Assembly: GCA_050735975.1 (NCBI GenBank)
Contig: JBOHVS010000148.1
Location: 1 to 11,935 of the forward strand
Direction: 5' to 3'
Length of the DNA stretch: 11,935 nt
DNA from: DATMBL01 sp050735975
Lineage (GTDB): Bacteria; Desulfobacterota; Binatia; UBA9968
This document shows, piece after piece, positions 1 through 6,478 of this stretch; position 1 is the first letter of the stretch, and every line of letters begins with the position of its first letter. A program made the translations under genes and the position numbers. A model generated the notes under the pieces. The model worked only from the letters and a program-made list of their open reading frames with translations, did not search any database and was not told the DNA's origin.

Positions 1-30
1 TGTTCCCTGGCTGCTTTTCGATCGGGAAGT

Positions 31-918
31 TCAAGACGGTGGAGAGGATACCTTAGAGGCCTTACTCGCGGTCTCGAACTCCTCCGCAATCCAGCTCTCC
101 ACAAGCTTCCTGTCATGCCGGTATCGCGGAACATTTGGCATCAAAATTATAGCGGGCATGGGCTTGTCATGCGGGCCGACGACAACTCCACCTGGCCAGT
201 TCCGGACTCTCGTTCCCGAGAAGGTTGCTCCGCTATTGGCGATTACAACTCGATCAGAGCGCACCAGGATCTCAACACCATTTCTCAGGAACCGACCGCG
301 CTGAACTACGATTCGACCCGGCGGCTCGAAGCTGATATCCACCAAAATCTTCCTTTTGGCCTCCCTAATCACAAGATTGTGACCGACAAACTGGATGTCC
401 CAGGGGGAGACGAATTGCACGAGCTGGTTATTCTCAATCTGAAGGACGAGCTGATTGTACTCATCGAAAACGTTTAGGTTGAGCATTAGGTGTCCGTCGC
501 CCAAGACGAACGCCAGGAGCGCCGTGCCATCCACGGAGACAGGCACCAACATCGTGCCGTATCCGGCAAACTTGGTGCTGAATCTGTTCCCGCCGATTAT
601 TACCTCGCACTCGTCTCCCGAATAGTGAAGATCGTACGGTTTCGAGACACCCGCTCGAAGATTGTGGGGGTCTCGGTTCGCGGCCTCAACTGCATCAGAG
701 GGCAGGAGCCCCGTCCCCTTTTCGCGATGATGGTGATCGCAGAGAAGCGTGATCTCGTCGGCGACGTGGCGGTGGACATTAGCCCAACCCAAAAGATGAT
801 CGTACTCGTACAAGGGCATCCCGCAGACGACACACCCGAAGCCGCAACGCTGTCGGATCTCACGCTGCATTGGAGGAGGGATATTTCGAGAGGTGGGCAG
901 CCATTCGTTATTAGTCAT
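31..918 (-). CDS. HNH endonuclease with beta-rich C-terminal domain
   Basis: This 295-aa protein is probably a DNA nuclease of the beta-beta-alpha metal (HNH) fold. Seen: a zinc-knuckle HNH at residues about 25-70, with C29-x2-C32, the E-Y-D-H block (D40-H41), and C60 followed by H62-H63-H64. Residues about 95-290 are rich in V, I and G in short alternating strands, suggesting a beta sandwich or beta-helix; I do not recognise this half. No signal peptide or membrane segment is visible, so it should be cytoplasmic. The ATG at 918 lies 9 nt after the stop of the TIR gene and has only a weak Shine-Dalgarno (SD), so it is probably translated as the last gene of that operon. The HNH call is firm. 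A role as a defence effector beside TIR is inference; a stand-alone homing or restriction-type nuclease is the alternative. Confidence 0.8.
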   Translation of the reverse strand: MTNNEWLPTSRNIPPPMQREIRQRCGFGCVVCGMPLYEYDHLLGWANVHRHVADEITLLCDHHHREKGTGLLPSDAVEAANRDPHNLRAGVSKPYDLHYSGDECEVIIGGNRFSTKFAGYGTMLVPVSVDGTALLAFVLGDGHLMLNLNVFDEYNQLVLQIENNQLVQFVSPWDIQFVGHNLVIREAKRKILVDISFEPPGRIVVQRGRFLRNGVEILVRSDRVVIANSGATFSGTRVRNWPGGVVVGPHDKPMPAIILMPNVPRYRHDRKLVESWIAEEFETASKASKVSSPPS

Positions 919-927
919 GGTCGGTTC

Positions 928-1910
928 TCAAAGCGCAGCTTTATTCCGAGGCGAAACGTTTTGTTTTTGGTGTAACCCAGATGGCTTGGAACGCGTAAGG
1001 CTGACATCCAATGTGGTAAGGGTCTTTGCTACCCCATAATATTCGAGATAAAGCGCAGCCGGATTTAGCCGACGAGGGCCCCAGCCCAAAACCTCATCCA
1101 CTGCGGAGAGGTTAACCCCATCTTTCCCCATGTTCACTACGACGGCGGCTAGGGAACGAGCATCTTCGGCCGGATCCCAAGGTTGTGTGAGTGGATCGGT
1201 ATTGAAGAACAGCAGTGCAGTTGGGGAGATTCTGTAAAACCCCGCGCGCCGCCCCATTCCCACAGCTTGTGAAGCTTAACCCAGCCGAGATCTTCCAGCT
1301 CGTCGGCCGCGGCTGCAATTTCCTCTTCGTTCACCTGGAGCGCGTCAAGAACGCTGGACACCGTTAGCATTGGGTCCAGAGGGGCGCCGGTCTTGGAACG
1401 CTCGTTTAGCAATAGGGCAACGTTTCCGGCGAGAGTCGACAACCCGAGATTTTGAGAGACTTTTGCTTGAGTCCAACCGGGCGGTTCCCCCAATGGTGGC
1501 CGGGTCTCTACACCGTGACAAATGTTAACGAGCTTGCGGAGTCCCTCGTCGTACGGCTCGAGGTTCACCCACAACAATCCCCGTAGGAGAGGAGGAACGT
1601 CCGCGCTGCTGATCTTCCAGATTATCGGGATCAGCCGGCACGATCCGTTAATCCGTTGGATCAGCCCCGCATCGAGTTCGGTTTGCACCCACTCAGACCG
1701 CAGACTGTTTTCGGTCAATAAGACGAGAAAATGAGTTGCCCGCTCGATTCCCTCGTCGATCTTTCGGCGCAGGCTATCACCGGGCTTTATCTCCCACTCC
1801 GCGTACCAGACATCGACTCCGTTGGCTCTTAGATCCTTCGCTAAACGCGTCGAGATTTCATTGTCCACACTCGAGTGGCTGAGAAATGCGGCGGGCGGGG
1901 GTTTTGCCAT
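928..1910 (-). CDS. TIR-domain protein with C-terminal winged-helix domains, read across a -1 frameshift
   Basis: The N-terminal part (residues about 6-130) is a bacterial TIR domain. It shows the FLSHSS start motif, a WYAEWEIKPGDSLRRKI stretch resembling the BB-loop region, and SEWVQTELDAG, where the E after the conserved W matches the catalytic glutamate of TIR NADases. Residues from about 165 resemble one or two winged helices. The initial frame ends early at 253 aa with a C-terminus unlike a protein. Shifting -1 at 1236-1242 (codons GGT-TTT, residues 224-225) continues as YRISPTALLFF and gives a 327-aa product ending at 928. The ATG at 1910 is 1 nt after the upstream stop and has no SD, so translation is likely coupled. 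The shift could be programmed, a real mutation or an assembly indel. The TIR assignment is firm; NAD cleavage is inferred from the family. Confidence 0.8.
1236..1242 (-). promoter_or_regulatory. Candidate -1 ribosomal frameshift heptamer G GGT TTT
   Basis: In the zero frame of the TIR gene this reads cgG GGT TTT aca, which fits the X XXY YYZ rule for tandem -1 slippage. After slippage the next codon is TAC and 102 further codons stay open to 928. A purine-rich, SD-like stretch (GGGAATGGGG) lies about a dozen nt upstream, as in some bacterial frameshift sites. Downstream I see only a weak imperfect stem, with no strong pseudoknot. A single-base deletion in the G4-T4 or GCGCGC run explains the shift equally well. 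Confidence 0.4.
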
Positions 1911-1911
1911 A

Positions 1912-2343
1912 TCAGTACCGGCTCGCCTTGTTTAAACGCCTCAACAATTCCTCCTCATGTTTTTTGACCTCTCTATCGTTTCGTCGATACTTCTTGACCA
2001 GCCCTTGGATCCACTCGCCGGCATCCCCTTTGTCCACGTACTTGTACTCCTCGAAGCTATCGCGCAAAGCTTTCGGCGCCTCCCCCGGAAACGCTCTAAA
2101 CACCACCTCGCCAACCTCGGGCCACTTGGGTTTGATCCCGTCTTCTTCAAAAACAGCGGCCAATTCTTCGGCGCACCAAGCCACCAAGGCTTTCGGCGGC
2201 CGTCCTATGTCCACGCTCCGGCGCGAGAACCAAACCCGAAGGCGACTCAGTTCGCCATCCATCACGTAGCCTATAAAGGCACCAGAGATACCCGGCTCAG
2301 ATTGCAGCGATTGCCAATTTAAGCTGCAGGGCTTCGTTGACAA
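1912..2343 (-). CDS. Conserved-looking hypothetical protein of the TIR/HNH operon
   Basis: I do not recognise this 143-aa protein. It is soluble, with no signal peptide or membrane segment. The middle (RLRVWFSRRSVDIGRPP, then KALVAWCAEELAAVFEEDG) looks like a compact mixed alpha/beta domain, and the last 30 residues are a charged helix (RNDREVKKHEEELLRRL) with coiled-coil character. The TTG start at 2343 is uncertain because no good SD precedes it. An ATG at residue 28 (MDGELSRL) is possible, but the preceding residues read like protein. Its stop is 1 nt before the TIR start and its start is 3 nt after the previous stop. That spacing implies coupled expression and a shared role, perhaps as sensor, adaptor or regulator of TIR (inference). 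Confidence 0.65.
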   Translation of the reverse strand: MSTKPCSLNWQSLQSEPGISGAFIGYVMDGELSRLRVWFSRRSVDIGRPPKALVAWCAEELAAVFEEDGIKPKWPEVGEVVFRAFPGEAPKALRDSFEEYKYVDKGDAGEWIQGLVKKYRRNDREVKKHEEELLRRLNKASRY

Positions 2344-2346
2344 TTT

Positions 2347-2598
2347 TTAAAGTTCGCTTCGAGTTGCTCTTTTCGCCGCGGCTTGTTCCACCATCGTTGC
2401 TCTTTTTTGAACTGTTCGTAGGAAGCTTTCCATCTCTCTGTGATCAAGAAAATCTTCCGATCCCGGGCCGAGTTTTTGTAGCGAGAAAAGATCGATGGTG
2501 CCAGGGAGATCAGAGAGTTCAGGAATATATGGCTCGATGGTCAGTGGAGAGGGGGGTCGAAAGTCCTGCGTTTTTAGTGTCGTTTTAACCCTTTTCAA
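2347..2598 (-). CDS. Small hypothetical protein, first gene of the TIR/HNH operon
   Basis: This is an unrecognised 83-aa ORF. The N-terminal half is proline-rich (RPPSPLTIEPYIPELSDLPG). The C-terminal half is a charged helix (REMESFLRTVQKRATMVEQ). The proposed TTG at 2598 has only AGG about 6 nt upstream; an in-frame TAG lies just upstream, so the frame cannot extend further. It ends 3 nt before the next start. Position and strand suggest it leads the operon, but a non-ATG start and weak SD lower confidence. A role as a small antitoxin- or adaptor-like partner is possible but rests only on context. Confidence 0.5.
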   Translation of the reverse strand: MKRVKTTLKTQDFRPPSPLTIEPYIPELSDLPGTIDLFSLQKLGPGSEDFLDHREMESFLRTVQKRATMVEQAAAKRATRSEL

Positions 2599-2684
2599 GA
2601 TTGCCTAGAGTAACTTATCTTTGCCACTGCAATCAAGAGAATTCCCATGCTGTCATATCGTGACCCACCTAAAAAGGAGGCCGT
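2599..2684. other. Divergent intergenic region between the TIR/HNH operon and the excisionase-like operon
   Basis: These 86 nt must hold the promoters for both directions. A strong SD (AAGGAGG) sits just before the plus-strand start. I looked for -35/-10 pairs on both strands and found no convincing consensus match, only scattered TTGATT- and TTGCCA-like hexamers without a good -10 partner. Confidence 0.5.
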
Positions 2685-2900
2685 ATGCTCGTAAGCATTC
2701 GAGAGGCTGCCAAGGCTCTGAGCGTTAGCGATCGCCATGTGCGCCGCATGATCGCCGAAGGGAAATTTCCCTTCTATCGAGTCGGCGACAGGGCCGTGCG
2801 CTTGGACTTGGACGAGATCAAATCTGCCAGTCGCGGATCGTCCGAAAAACCTTCAATGAGAAATGGTGATGAGCCGGGATCTCCGCGGCGCAGCTCGTGA
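2685..2900 (+). CDS. Excisionase-like / MerR-type helix-turn-helix DNA-binding protein
   Basis: This 71-aa protein begins with a textbook HTH_17 (Xis/MerR-like) domain. IREAAKALSVSDRHVRRMI forms the helix-turn-helix (residues 5-23), and GKFPFYRVGDRAVRLDLDEI forms the wing (residues 26-45). The tail (46-71) is polar and probably disordered. The ATG is set by a strong SD, AAGGAGG, 5-6 nt upstream. Such proteins act as excisionases or small regulators in mobile elements, or bind the promoter of their own operon. Here it is first in a run of small plus-strand genes and its TGA overlaps the GTG of the next gene, indicating coupling. No integrase is seen in the window, so a regulatory role is as likely as excision. 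Confidence 0.8.
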   Translation: MLVSIREAAKALSVSDRHVRRMIAEGKFPFYRVGDRAVRLDLDEIKSASRGSSEKPSMRNGDEPGSPRRSS

Positions 2901-3028
2901 GCTACCGAAACTCCCTTCTTCGCGATCTCAAGGAGGCGGACATCACAGGCGACGAGGAAGCCAAGGAAGAAATCCGCGCCGATATCCAGGCCATCGACGA
3001 CGAGTCTCAGAAAGCGCGGCGGTGTTGA
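2897..3028 (+). CDS. Small acidic hypothetical protein (43 aa), coupled to the HTH gene
   Basis: The GTG start overlaps the HTH gene's stop in a GTGA arrangement, a classic sign of translational coupling. The 43-aa product is an acidic amphipathic helix pattern (RDLKEADITGDEEAKEEIRA, then DIQAIDDE) ending in K-A-R-R-C. I do not recognise the family. The helical, charged makeup would suit an antitoxin, anti-repressor or structural adaptor, but that is inference. It is very short; in its favour are the overlap and the protein-like composition. Confidence 0.5.
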   Translation: MSYRNSLLRDLKEADITGDEEAKEEIRADIQAIDDESQKARRC

Positions 3029-3101
3029 GAGCCGTCCGGCATCCAGAGAAGGCCAAAGCCGGCGCGAGCAACTAAGAGGGATCCTTTTCGGTAATGAGTA
3101 A

Positions 3102-3221
3102 ATGACGATCGAGGAAACATACTCGGCCTTCAAGTCGAAAATCCTTCGAGCCAGGGAAGAGGAGCGGTTCGACTTACGGCCGTGGAGAGTGCCGACGCTT
3201 GAGGAATTCGGGCTGAGATAA
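3102..3221 (+). CDS. Small hypothetical protein (39 aa) upstream of the GIY-YIG gene
   Basis: This ATG-started ORF encodes 39 aa: a charged helix (AFKSKILRAREEERFDL) followed by RPWRVPTLEEFGLR. The tail looks like a short linear motif. Its TAA is 3 nt before the ATG of the GIY-YIG-like gene, so the pair is likely cotranslated. The SD is weak. I recognise no family. Composition and spacing support a real gene; size is the main doubt. Confidence 0.5.
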   Translation: MTIEETYSAFKSKILRAREEERFDLRPWRVPTLEEFGLR

Positions 3222-3224
3222 CCT

Positions 3225-3638
3225 ATGGATGACCAAGGCAAAATCTACGTTCTCTGGGCCGAAGGAACCGACCTGTCCAACATTGGCTACACCGAAGACA
3301 GGATCGGCGATCATTGCAGCGAGATAGAGGCCGAGTGTTCCTGGCAGCTACGTGTGACGTCGGTGTTTTATGGGACCCGCGCGGAGCTGGCCGAGATTCA
3401 CGCCCGGCTTAAGCCCGACTCCTTTCGGGACGATGCGATAGAAGTCATAGGCATTGAGTTCAATGACCGACGGCGAGATGTACCCTATTCTGGCGCGGTA
3501 TCCGAACATGCGACGGTTCCTTTCCGAAGGCTCAAAGCTGGGCTCCTATACAGGCCATTTCCTGGAGTGTACAAGGTCAATAGCGTTCCCATCCGGGTCG
3601 TGAACCCTGAATTCAGCGTCGCGATTTTTTGGTCTTAG
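3225..3638 (+). CDS. GIY-YIG superfamily (T5orf172/Mug113-like) protein, 3' end probably not native
   Basis: The N-terminal 75 residues resemble the T5orf172/Mug113 branch of GIY-YIG nucleases. IYVLWAEGTDLSNIGYTED gives the first tyrosine (Y8) and the I-G-Y-T block (20-23). The helix ELAEIHARLKPDSF matches the family's E..H region (E57/H59). The expected C-terminal GEWF-like motif is not evident. From about residue 105 the frame reads antisense through the 3' end of the VOC gene (overlap 3546-3638) and loses protein character (PFPGVYKVNSVPIRV). The native gene was therefore probably longer or different, and cut at an island boundary near 3540. It is last in the plus-strand set of small genes. 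Fold assignment is moderate; nuclease activity is unproven. Confidence 0.55.
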   Translation: MDDQGKIYVLWAEGTDLSNIGYTEDRIGDHCSEIEAECSWQLRVTSVFYGTRAELAEIHARLKPDSFRDDAIEVIGIEFNDRRRDVPYSGAVSEHATVPFRRLKAGLLYRPFPGVYKVNSVPIRVVNPEFSVAIFWS

Positions 3639-3902
3639 TTGTACTTCGCTTGAGGCTCCAAGCTGTTTGAAGACCTCCTTAAGCGGCTCCAGATCGTCTA
3701 CCTCGAATCCAAAATGATAGAGGCCCTCGTTAACCTTCACTTCTGGCGTCTTCTTAATTAAGGCGAGGTTCATATATCCGTCGGAAAGGTAAAGCGCTGA
3801 CCCAATGCCTTTTACCTCCTTCATCCCGAACGCGGTTCTGTAAAAATTTCCCAACTTTTCCTGGTTCGAAGTGACGATCGCAATATGACGTATGCGGCCC
3901 AT
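3546..3902 (-). CDS. VOC family protein (glyoxalase/dioxygenase fold), single domain
   Basis: This 118-aa single-domain VOC protein starts with MGRIRHIAIVTSNQEKLGNF and ends with the usual DPDGNAIDLV block. Likely metal ligands are H6, H63 (YHFGFEV) and D108, where many relatives have glutamate. VOC proteins use a divalent metal for dioxygenase, glyoxalase, epimerase or resistance reactions; the substrate cannot be told here. The ATG at 3902 has a strong SD (GAGGAGGAG). The stop of a 33-aa ORF overlaps that SD region, only 2 nt before the start. The N-terminus resembles that of the two-domain VOC protein at 5675-6478, suggesting relatedness. A role in the aromatic or carboxylate pathway of the neighbouring genes is inferred. 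Confidence 0.85.
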   Translation of the reverse strand: MGRIRHIAIVTSNQEKLGNFYRTAFGMKEVKGIGSALYLSDGYMNLALIKKTPEVKVNEGLYHFGFEVDDLEPLKEVFKQLGASSEVQLRPKNRDAEFRVHDPDGNAIDLVHSRKWPV

Positions 3903-3904
3903 GA

Positions 3905-4006
3905 TTACTCCTCCTCTTGCTTTAGTTGCGCTTTCAATACCGTTGATAATGTACTCTGGTCCTCAGCTTTGTATCCTTCCCGGTGCAGACCGCCTCCTTC
4001 GGGCAT
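3905..4006 (-). CDS. Small ORF (33 aa) coupled to the VOC gene
   Basis: The ATG at 4006 is preceded by an AAAAAGG-type SD about 5 nt upstream, and the TAA at 3907-3905 falls 2 nt before the VOC start, inside its SD. The peptide begins MPEGGGLHREGYKAEDQ and ends in an acidic helix (TVLKAQLKQEEE). No family is recognised. The glutamate run is also the VOC gene's GAGGAGGAG ribosome site, so the coding sense may be partly accidental. It could be a leader ORF that couples translation, or a small partner protein. Confidence 0.4.
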   Translation of the reverse strand: MPEGGGLHREGYKAEDQSTLSTVLKAQLKQEEE

Positions 4007-4060
4007 TCAGCCTTTTTATTCTTCTCCATTTCACTTCCATGGAGATAGCAGCTTCATTCA

Positions 4061-4640
4061 TTAACGCGTAGGCGAAGAGTCGGCTCCTGCGATCTTATTG
4101 TAGAGCTTGATGTCTTCCGGATCTCTTGATTAGCTTCTCCAGTTCCTCCCGCATGAGCGGGGACGCATCTGCATGTGTCATCTTCTTCCAGTTCTTATGA
4201 AATTCCGGGTCCTTCCATGACTTCTTAAAAGCATCCTTCAAAATCTTCACTCGCTGCTCACGAGTGCCCGGTGGTAGAACAAAAGCCTGGCTGAACTGCA
4301 CCAAAGGCAGCGAATATATCGAGAACTCTTTTCTCCTTTTCAGTCTTGGCAAAAGTATGCAATGCGGGGAGCCTGCGAAAGGCGGGGTAATCGTACCGAA
4401 AGCCAGGCGGGATTTCGGCCACGCCATGAAAGTTCATAAGTCCCTTGTTAATGAAATCAGGAGTGCGCTGAACAACAGTTTCTGCGCTGTTGGCCCGAGC
4501 ATCCACTCGCCCCGTTGGAGGGCCGCATCCATTTCCGCCCCGGAAAAGCCGACCACAAACTTGGGGGTTTTAAGATCAAGTAGCCACGCAAAAAGCCTTG
4601 CAAGGACATAATTGGAATGCCCAACCGACTGTCCCCGATC
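4061..4640 (-). pseudogene. Tripartite tricarboxylate transporter (Bug-like) substrate-binding protein, C-terminal remnant with frameshifts
   Basis: Joining three frames recovers the C-terminal part of a TTT/Bug-type periplasmic binding protein. It runs from SNYVLARLFAWLLDLKTPKF and VVGFSGAEMDAALQRGE, through DARANSAETVVQRTPDFIN, GVAEIPPGFRYDYPAFRRLP and QAFVLPPGTREQRVKIL, to KDPEDIKLYNKIAGAD-like residues ending at the TAA 4063-4061. Breaks lie near 4503-4511 (GGCGAGTGG looks like GGCGAGGTGG minus one G), near 4275-4285, and near 4125 (some codons missing). The N-terminal portion, signal peptide included, is absent. Family members bind carboxylates in the periplasm. With the head missing and three shifts the gene is dead, even if one shift were an assembly error. 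Confidence 0.8.
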
Positions 4641-4641
4641 C

Positions 4642-5608
4642 TTATTTTTTCCTCTCCGTCTTTAGCTCCCGTACTAAGCTCCCAATCCACTACCTGATTC
4701 AGCGGCACTTCCCGCGCAATTTTCAATCTCTCTTTGGTTAATTGGATGTTGAGCATTAGCCCTTTGTCGGATATTTGCCCGTCATCGGTAAATGAATGGA
4801 CAGATGTATCGTAGGCCTTGGCCGCCTGAGAAGGAGAGATACTTAAATAATCAACCATAAGCTGTAGAGTCGCATCACGATTTTCTTTCATGAATCGGGT
4901 CCCCTTCAGGATCGCACGAATCACCTTCTTGACTTGTTCTCTGTCGGTCGCGAGCTTCTTTTCCGTCACGGACACTCCTGAAATCGGCAGATCAATAATG
5001 TCTGCAAAGTTAACGATTCGTTTTAATCCTTCTTCCTCTCCCTTAACGGCATATGCGATGTCAATAGGTGTAGCATCTATAGAGCCGCTCTGTAGAGCTG
5101 CCAGACGCGTCGGACTCGAACCGCTAACGAGGATCTTAATGTCCTTATCAGGATCTAGTCCAAAATGCTTAACGGCAACGCGCGACAGGTATTCCATAGT
5201 ACCTGCGAAGGAATCCACTCCAATCCTCTTTCCCTTCAGATCTTTTCCTGATTTGATCTCACTTCGGCCCATTAGGACGTGTAGCGGGCGATAGGCTACA
5301 CCTGCGACGACCTTGATCGGAACACCAGTTATCACCGCTCGAAGAGAAGAACCCCAGGAGAGACTGTAGTCAACATCTCCCGCCACCAAAGCCATCACTG
5401 AGACCTGCGGTCGCATTTGAACTCTGAGTACATCCAGACCTTCGTCTCTAAAAAAACCTCTTTTTAAAGCAACGACTACCGGGAACTCAAATAGTCCCGG
5501 GCTCAGACTGGCCATCATGAGGCGTTCAGCCGATTGGAGCGGGGCGGGCACAGCGATGCACAAAAACAAGCCAAAGAACCACAAAGGAATTACCAAAGAT
5601 TTAGTCAT
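4642..5608 (-). CDS. NMT1/SsuA-like ABC transporter substrate-binding protein with apparently lost stop codon
   Basis: This is a periplasmic binding protein of the NitT/TauT/SsuA (NMT1) class. A signal peptide spans residues 1-27 (hydrophobic LVIPLWFFGLFLCIAV, cleavage after QSA). Typical blocks follow: RGFFRDEGLDV, VPIKVVAGVAYRPLHVL, DLKGKRIGVDSFAGT and SGSSPTRLAALQSGSIDA. It is a clear paralog of the gene at 6857-7834. The proper end is residue 321, at DGEEK, followed by an A6 run and TAA. One A too many takes the stop out of frame, and the frame then continues 62 residues to 4457 through TTT-pseudogene DNA as an unnatural tail. The paralog is 325 aa, which supports the earlier end. The ATG has the SD GGAGGGG. 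It lies 66 nt after the two-domain VOC gene and is probably in operon with it. The ligand is unknown. Confidence 0.8.
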
Positions 5609-5674
5609 CCTTCCCCTCCGGCGTTAGTTACGACATACAGCTGTTGTCTCTTTTCAGTCCGACTGCATGAAGAG

Positions 5675-6478
5675 CTATGTTTCCCAACCCGTATCGGAGA
5701 CCTCAACCAGGTTGCCATCAGGGTCTTTTAGCTGCCGAGTTTTATAAGGGTTCCAAGCGGGAGCCCGGTTTATTTCAATCCGCGGTTCACCAGGATACAG
5801 AAATGAGGCTGAATCGCCGATGCGGCGCGTAACCTCATCGATGCTCTTCACGTGAAATCCGATGCCATCGAGCCCAGGCTGTGTAACGGGAGCGGTCCTG
5901 TATATCCCCAGGTTGAACTTACCATCTGACAAGTAGATCGCTTTTATTCTAGATTCAGGAACATCTACGCGGCGGAGTTCTTTCAAAGAGAGTACGGATA
6001 TATAGAAATCTGCGAGACGATCCGGGTCGTCAGTTCTTAGGCCGACATAACTGATGGAGGCGAAGTCCACCCGATTTCCGGCATCCCACGCCCCTTCCGC
6101 GAGCTCAAATAGATTGGCGTCAGGATCTGTAAAGCGCCTTTCCTCATACCGCCCGTCTTGAGGGCTCTTTTCGAGCCGGATAGGAGGATCCCATTCGGCG
6201 AGCCGTCTCTCAACGTCTGCCATGCTCTTCACCTGGAATCCTATGTGGTTCATGCCTACATCAGGCAATACTTCGCGCCCGTCTACAATTTTCGCATAGG
6301 AGGTGCCGGATCTAATCTGCAAGCAATTTAACTGAAAGGAACCATCTCCGATATAAAACGAGTACGGGCTATTTTGATATTGATTCCACACTTCTTCCAT
6401 CCCGAAGACAAGATGATAAAACCTTGCGAGTCTCCTGTTGTTCTTCGTGCACATTGCCATATGCCGGATCTCTCCCAT
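5675..6478 (-). CDS. Two-domain VOC family protein (extradiol-dioxygenase-like architecture)
   Basis: This 267-aa protein has two VOC modules, residues about 3-130 and 139-264, the layout of type I extradiol dioxygenases. Module 1 keeps the candidate metal ligands H6 (IRHMAM), H78 (MNHIGF) and E125 (NLFELAE). In module 2 the equivalent positions are Y144 (ISYVGL), G205 (DGIGFHV) and E259 (NLVEV), so both histidines are missing. In classical extradiol enzymes the C-terminal module carries the metal, so this protein is either an N-terminally active variant or not a dioxygenase. The ATG has SD AAGGAGG 7 nt upstream. It heads the minus-strand set that includes the SBP and the single-domain VOC gene. 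The fold is certain; the reaction is unknown. Confidence 0.85.
   Translation of the reverse strand: MGEIRHMAMCTKNNRRLARFYHLVFGMEEVWNQYQNSPYSFYIGDGSFQLNCLQIRSGTSYAKIVDGREVLPDVGMNHIGFQVKSMADVERRLAEWDPPIRLEKSPQDGRYEERRFTDPDANLFELAEGAWDAGNRVDFASISYVGLRTDDPDRLADFYISVLSLKELRRVDVPESRIKAIYLSDGKFNLGIYRTAPVTQPGLDGIGFHVKSIDEVTRRIGDSASFLYPGEPRIEINRAPAWNPYKTRQLKDPDGNLVEVSDTGWET

Noticed and set aside
490..975. A 161-codon plus-strand open frame.
   Set aside because: It is antisense to the HNH gene, whose zinc and HNH motifs are unmistakable, and its product shows no domain or sensible composition.
2863..3075. A 70-codon plus-strand frame rich in arginine.
   Set aside because: It overlaps the HTH gene and the GTGA-coupled acidic ORF in another frame, and its composition is typical of out-of-frame GC-rich DNA.
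2774..3241. A 155-codon minus-strand open frame across the small plus-strand genes.
   Set aside because: It lies opposite the HTH_17 protein, which has a strong SD and a clear fold; the serine/arginine-rich product looks like a shadow.
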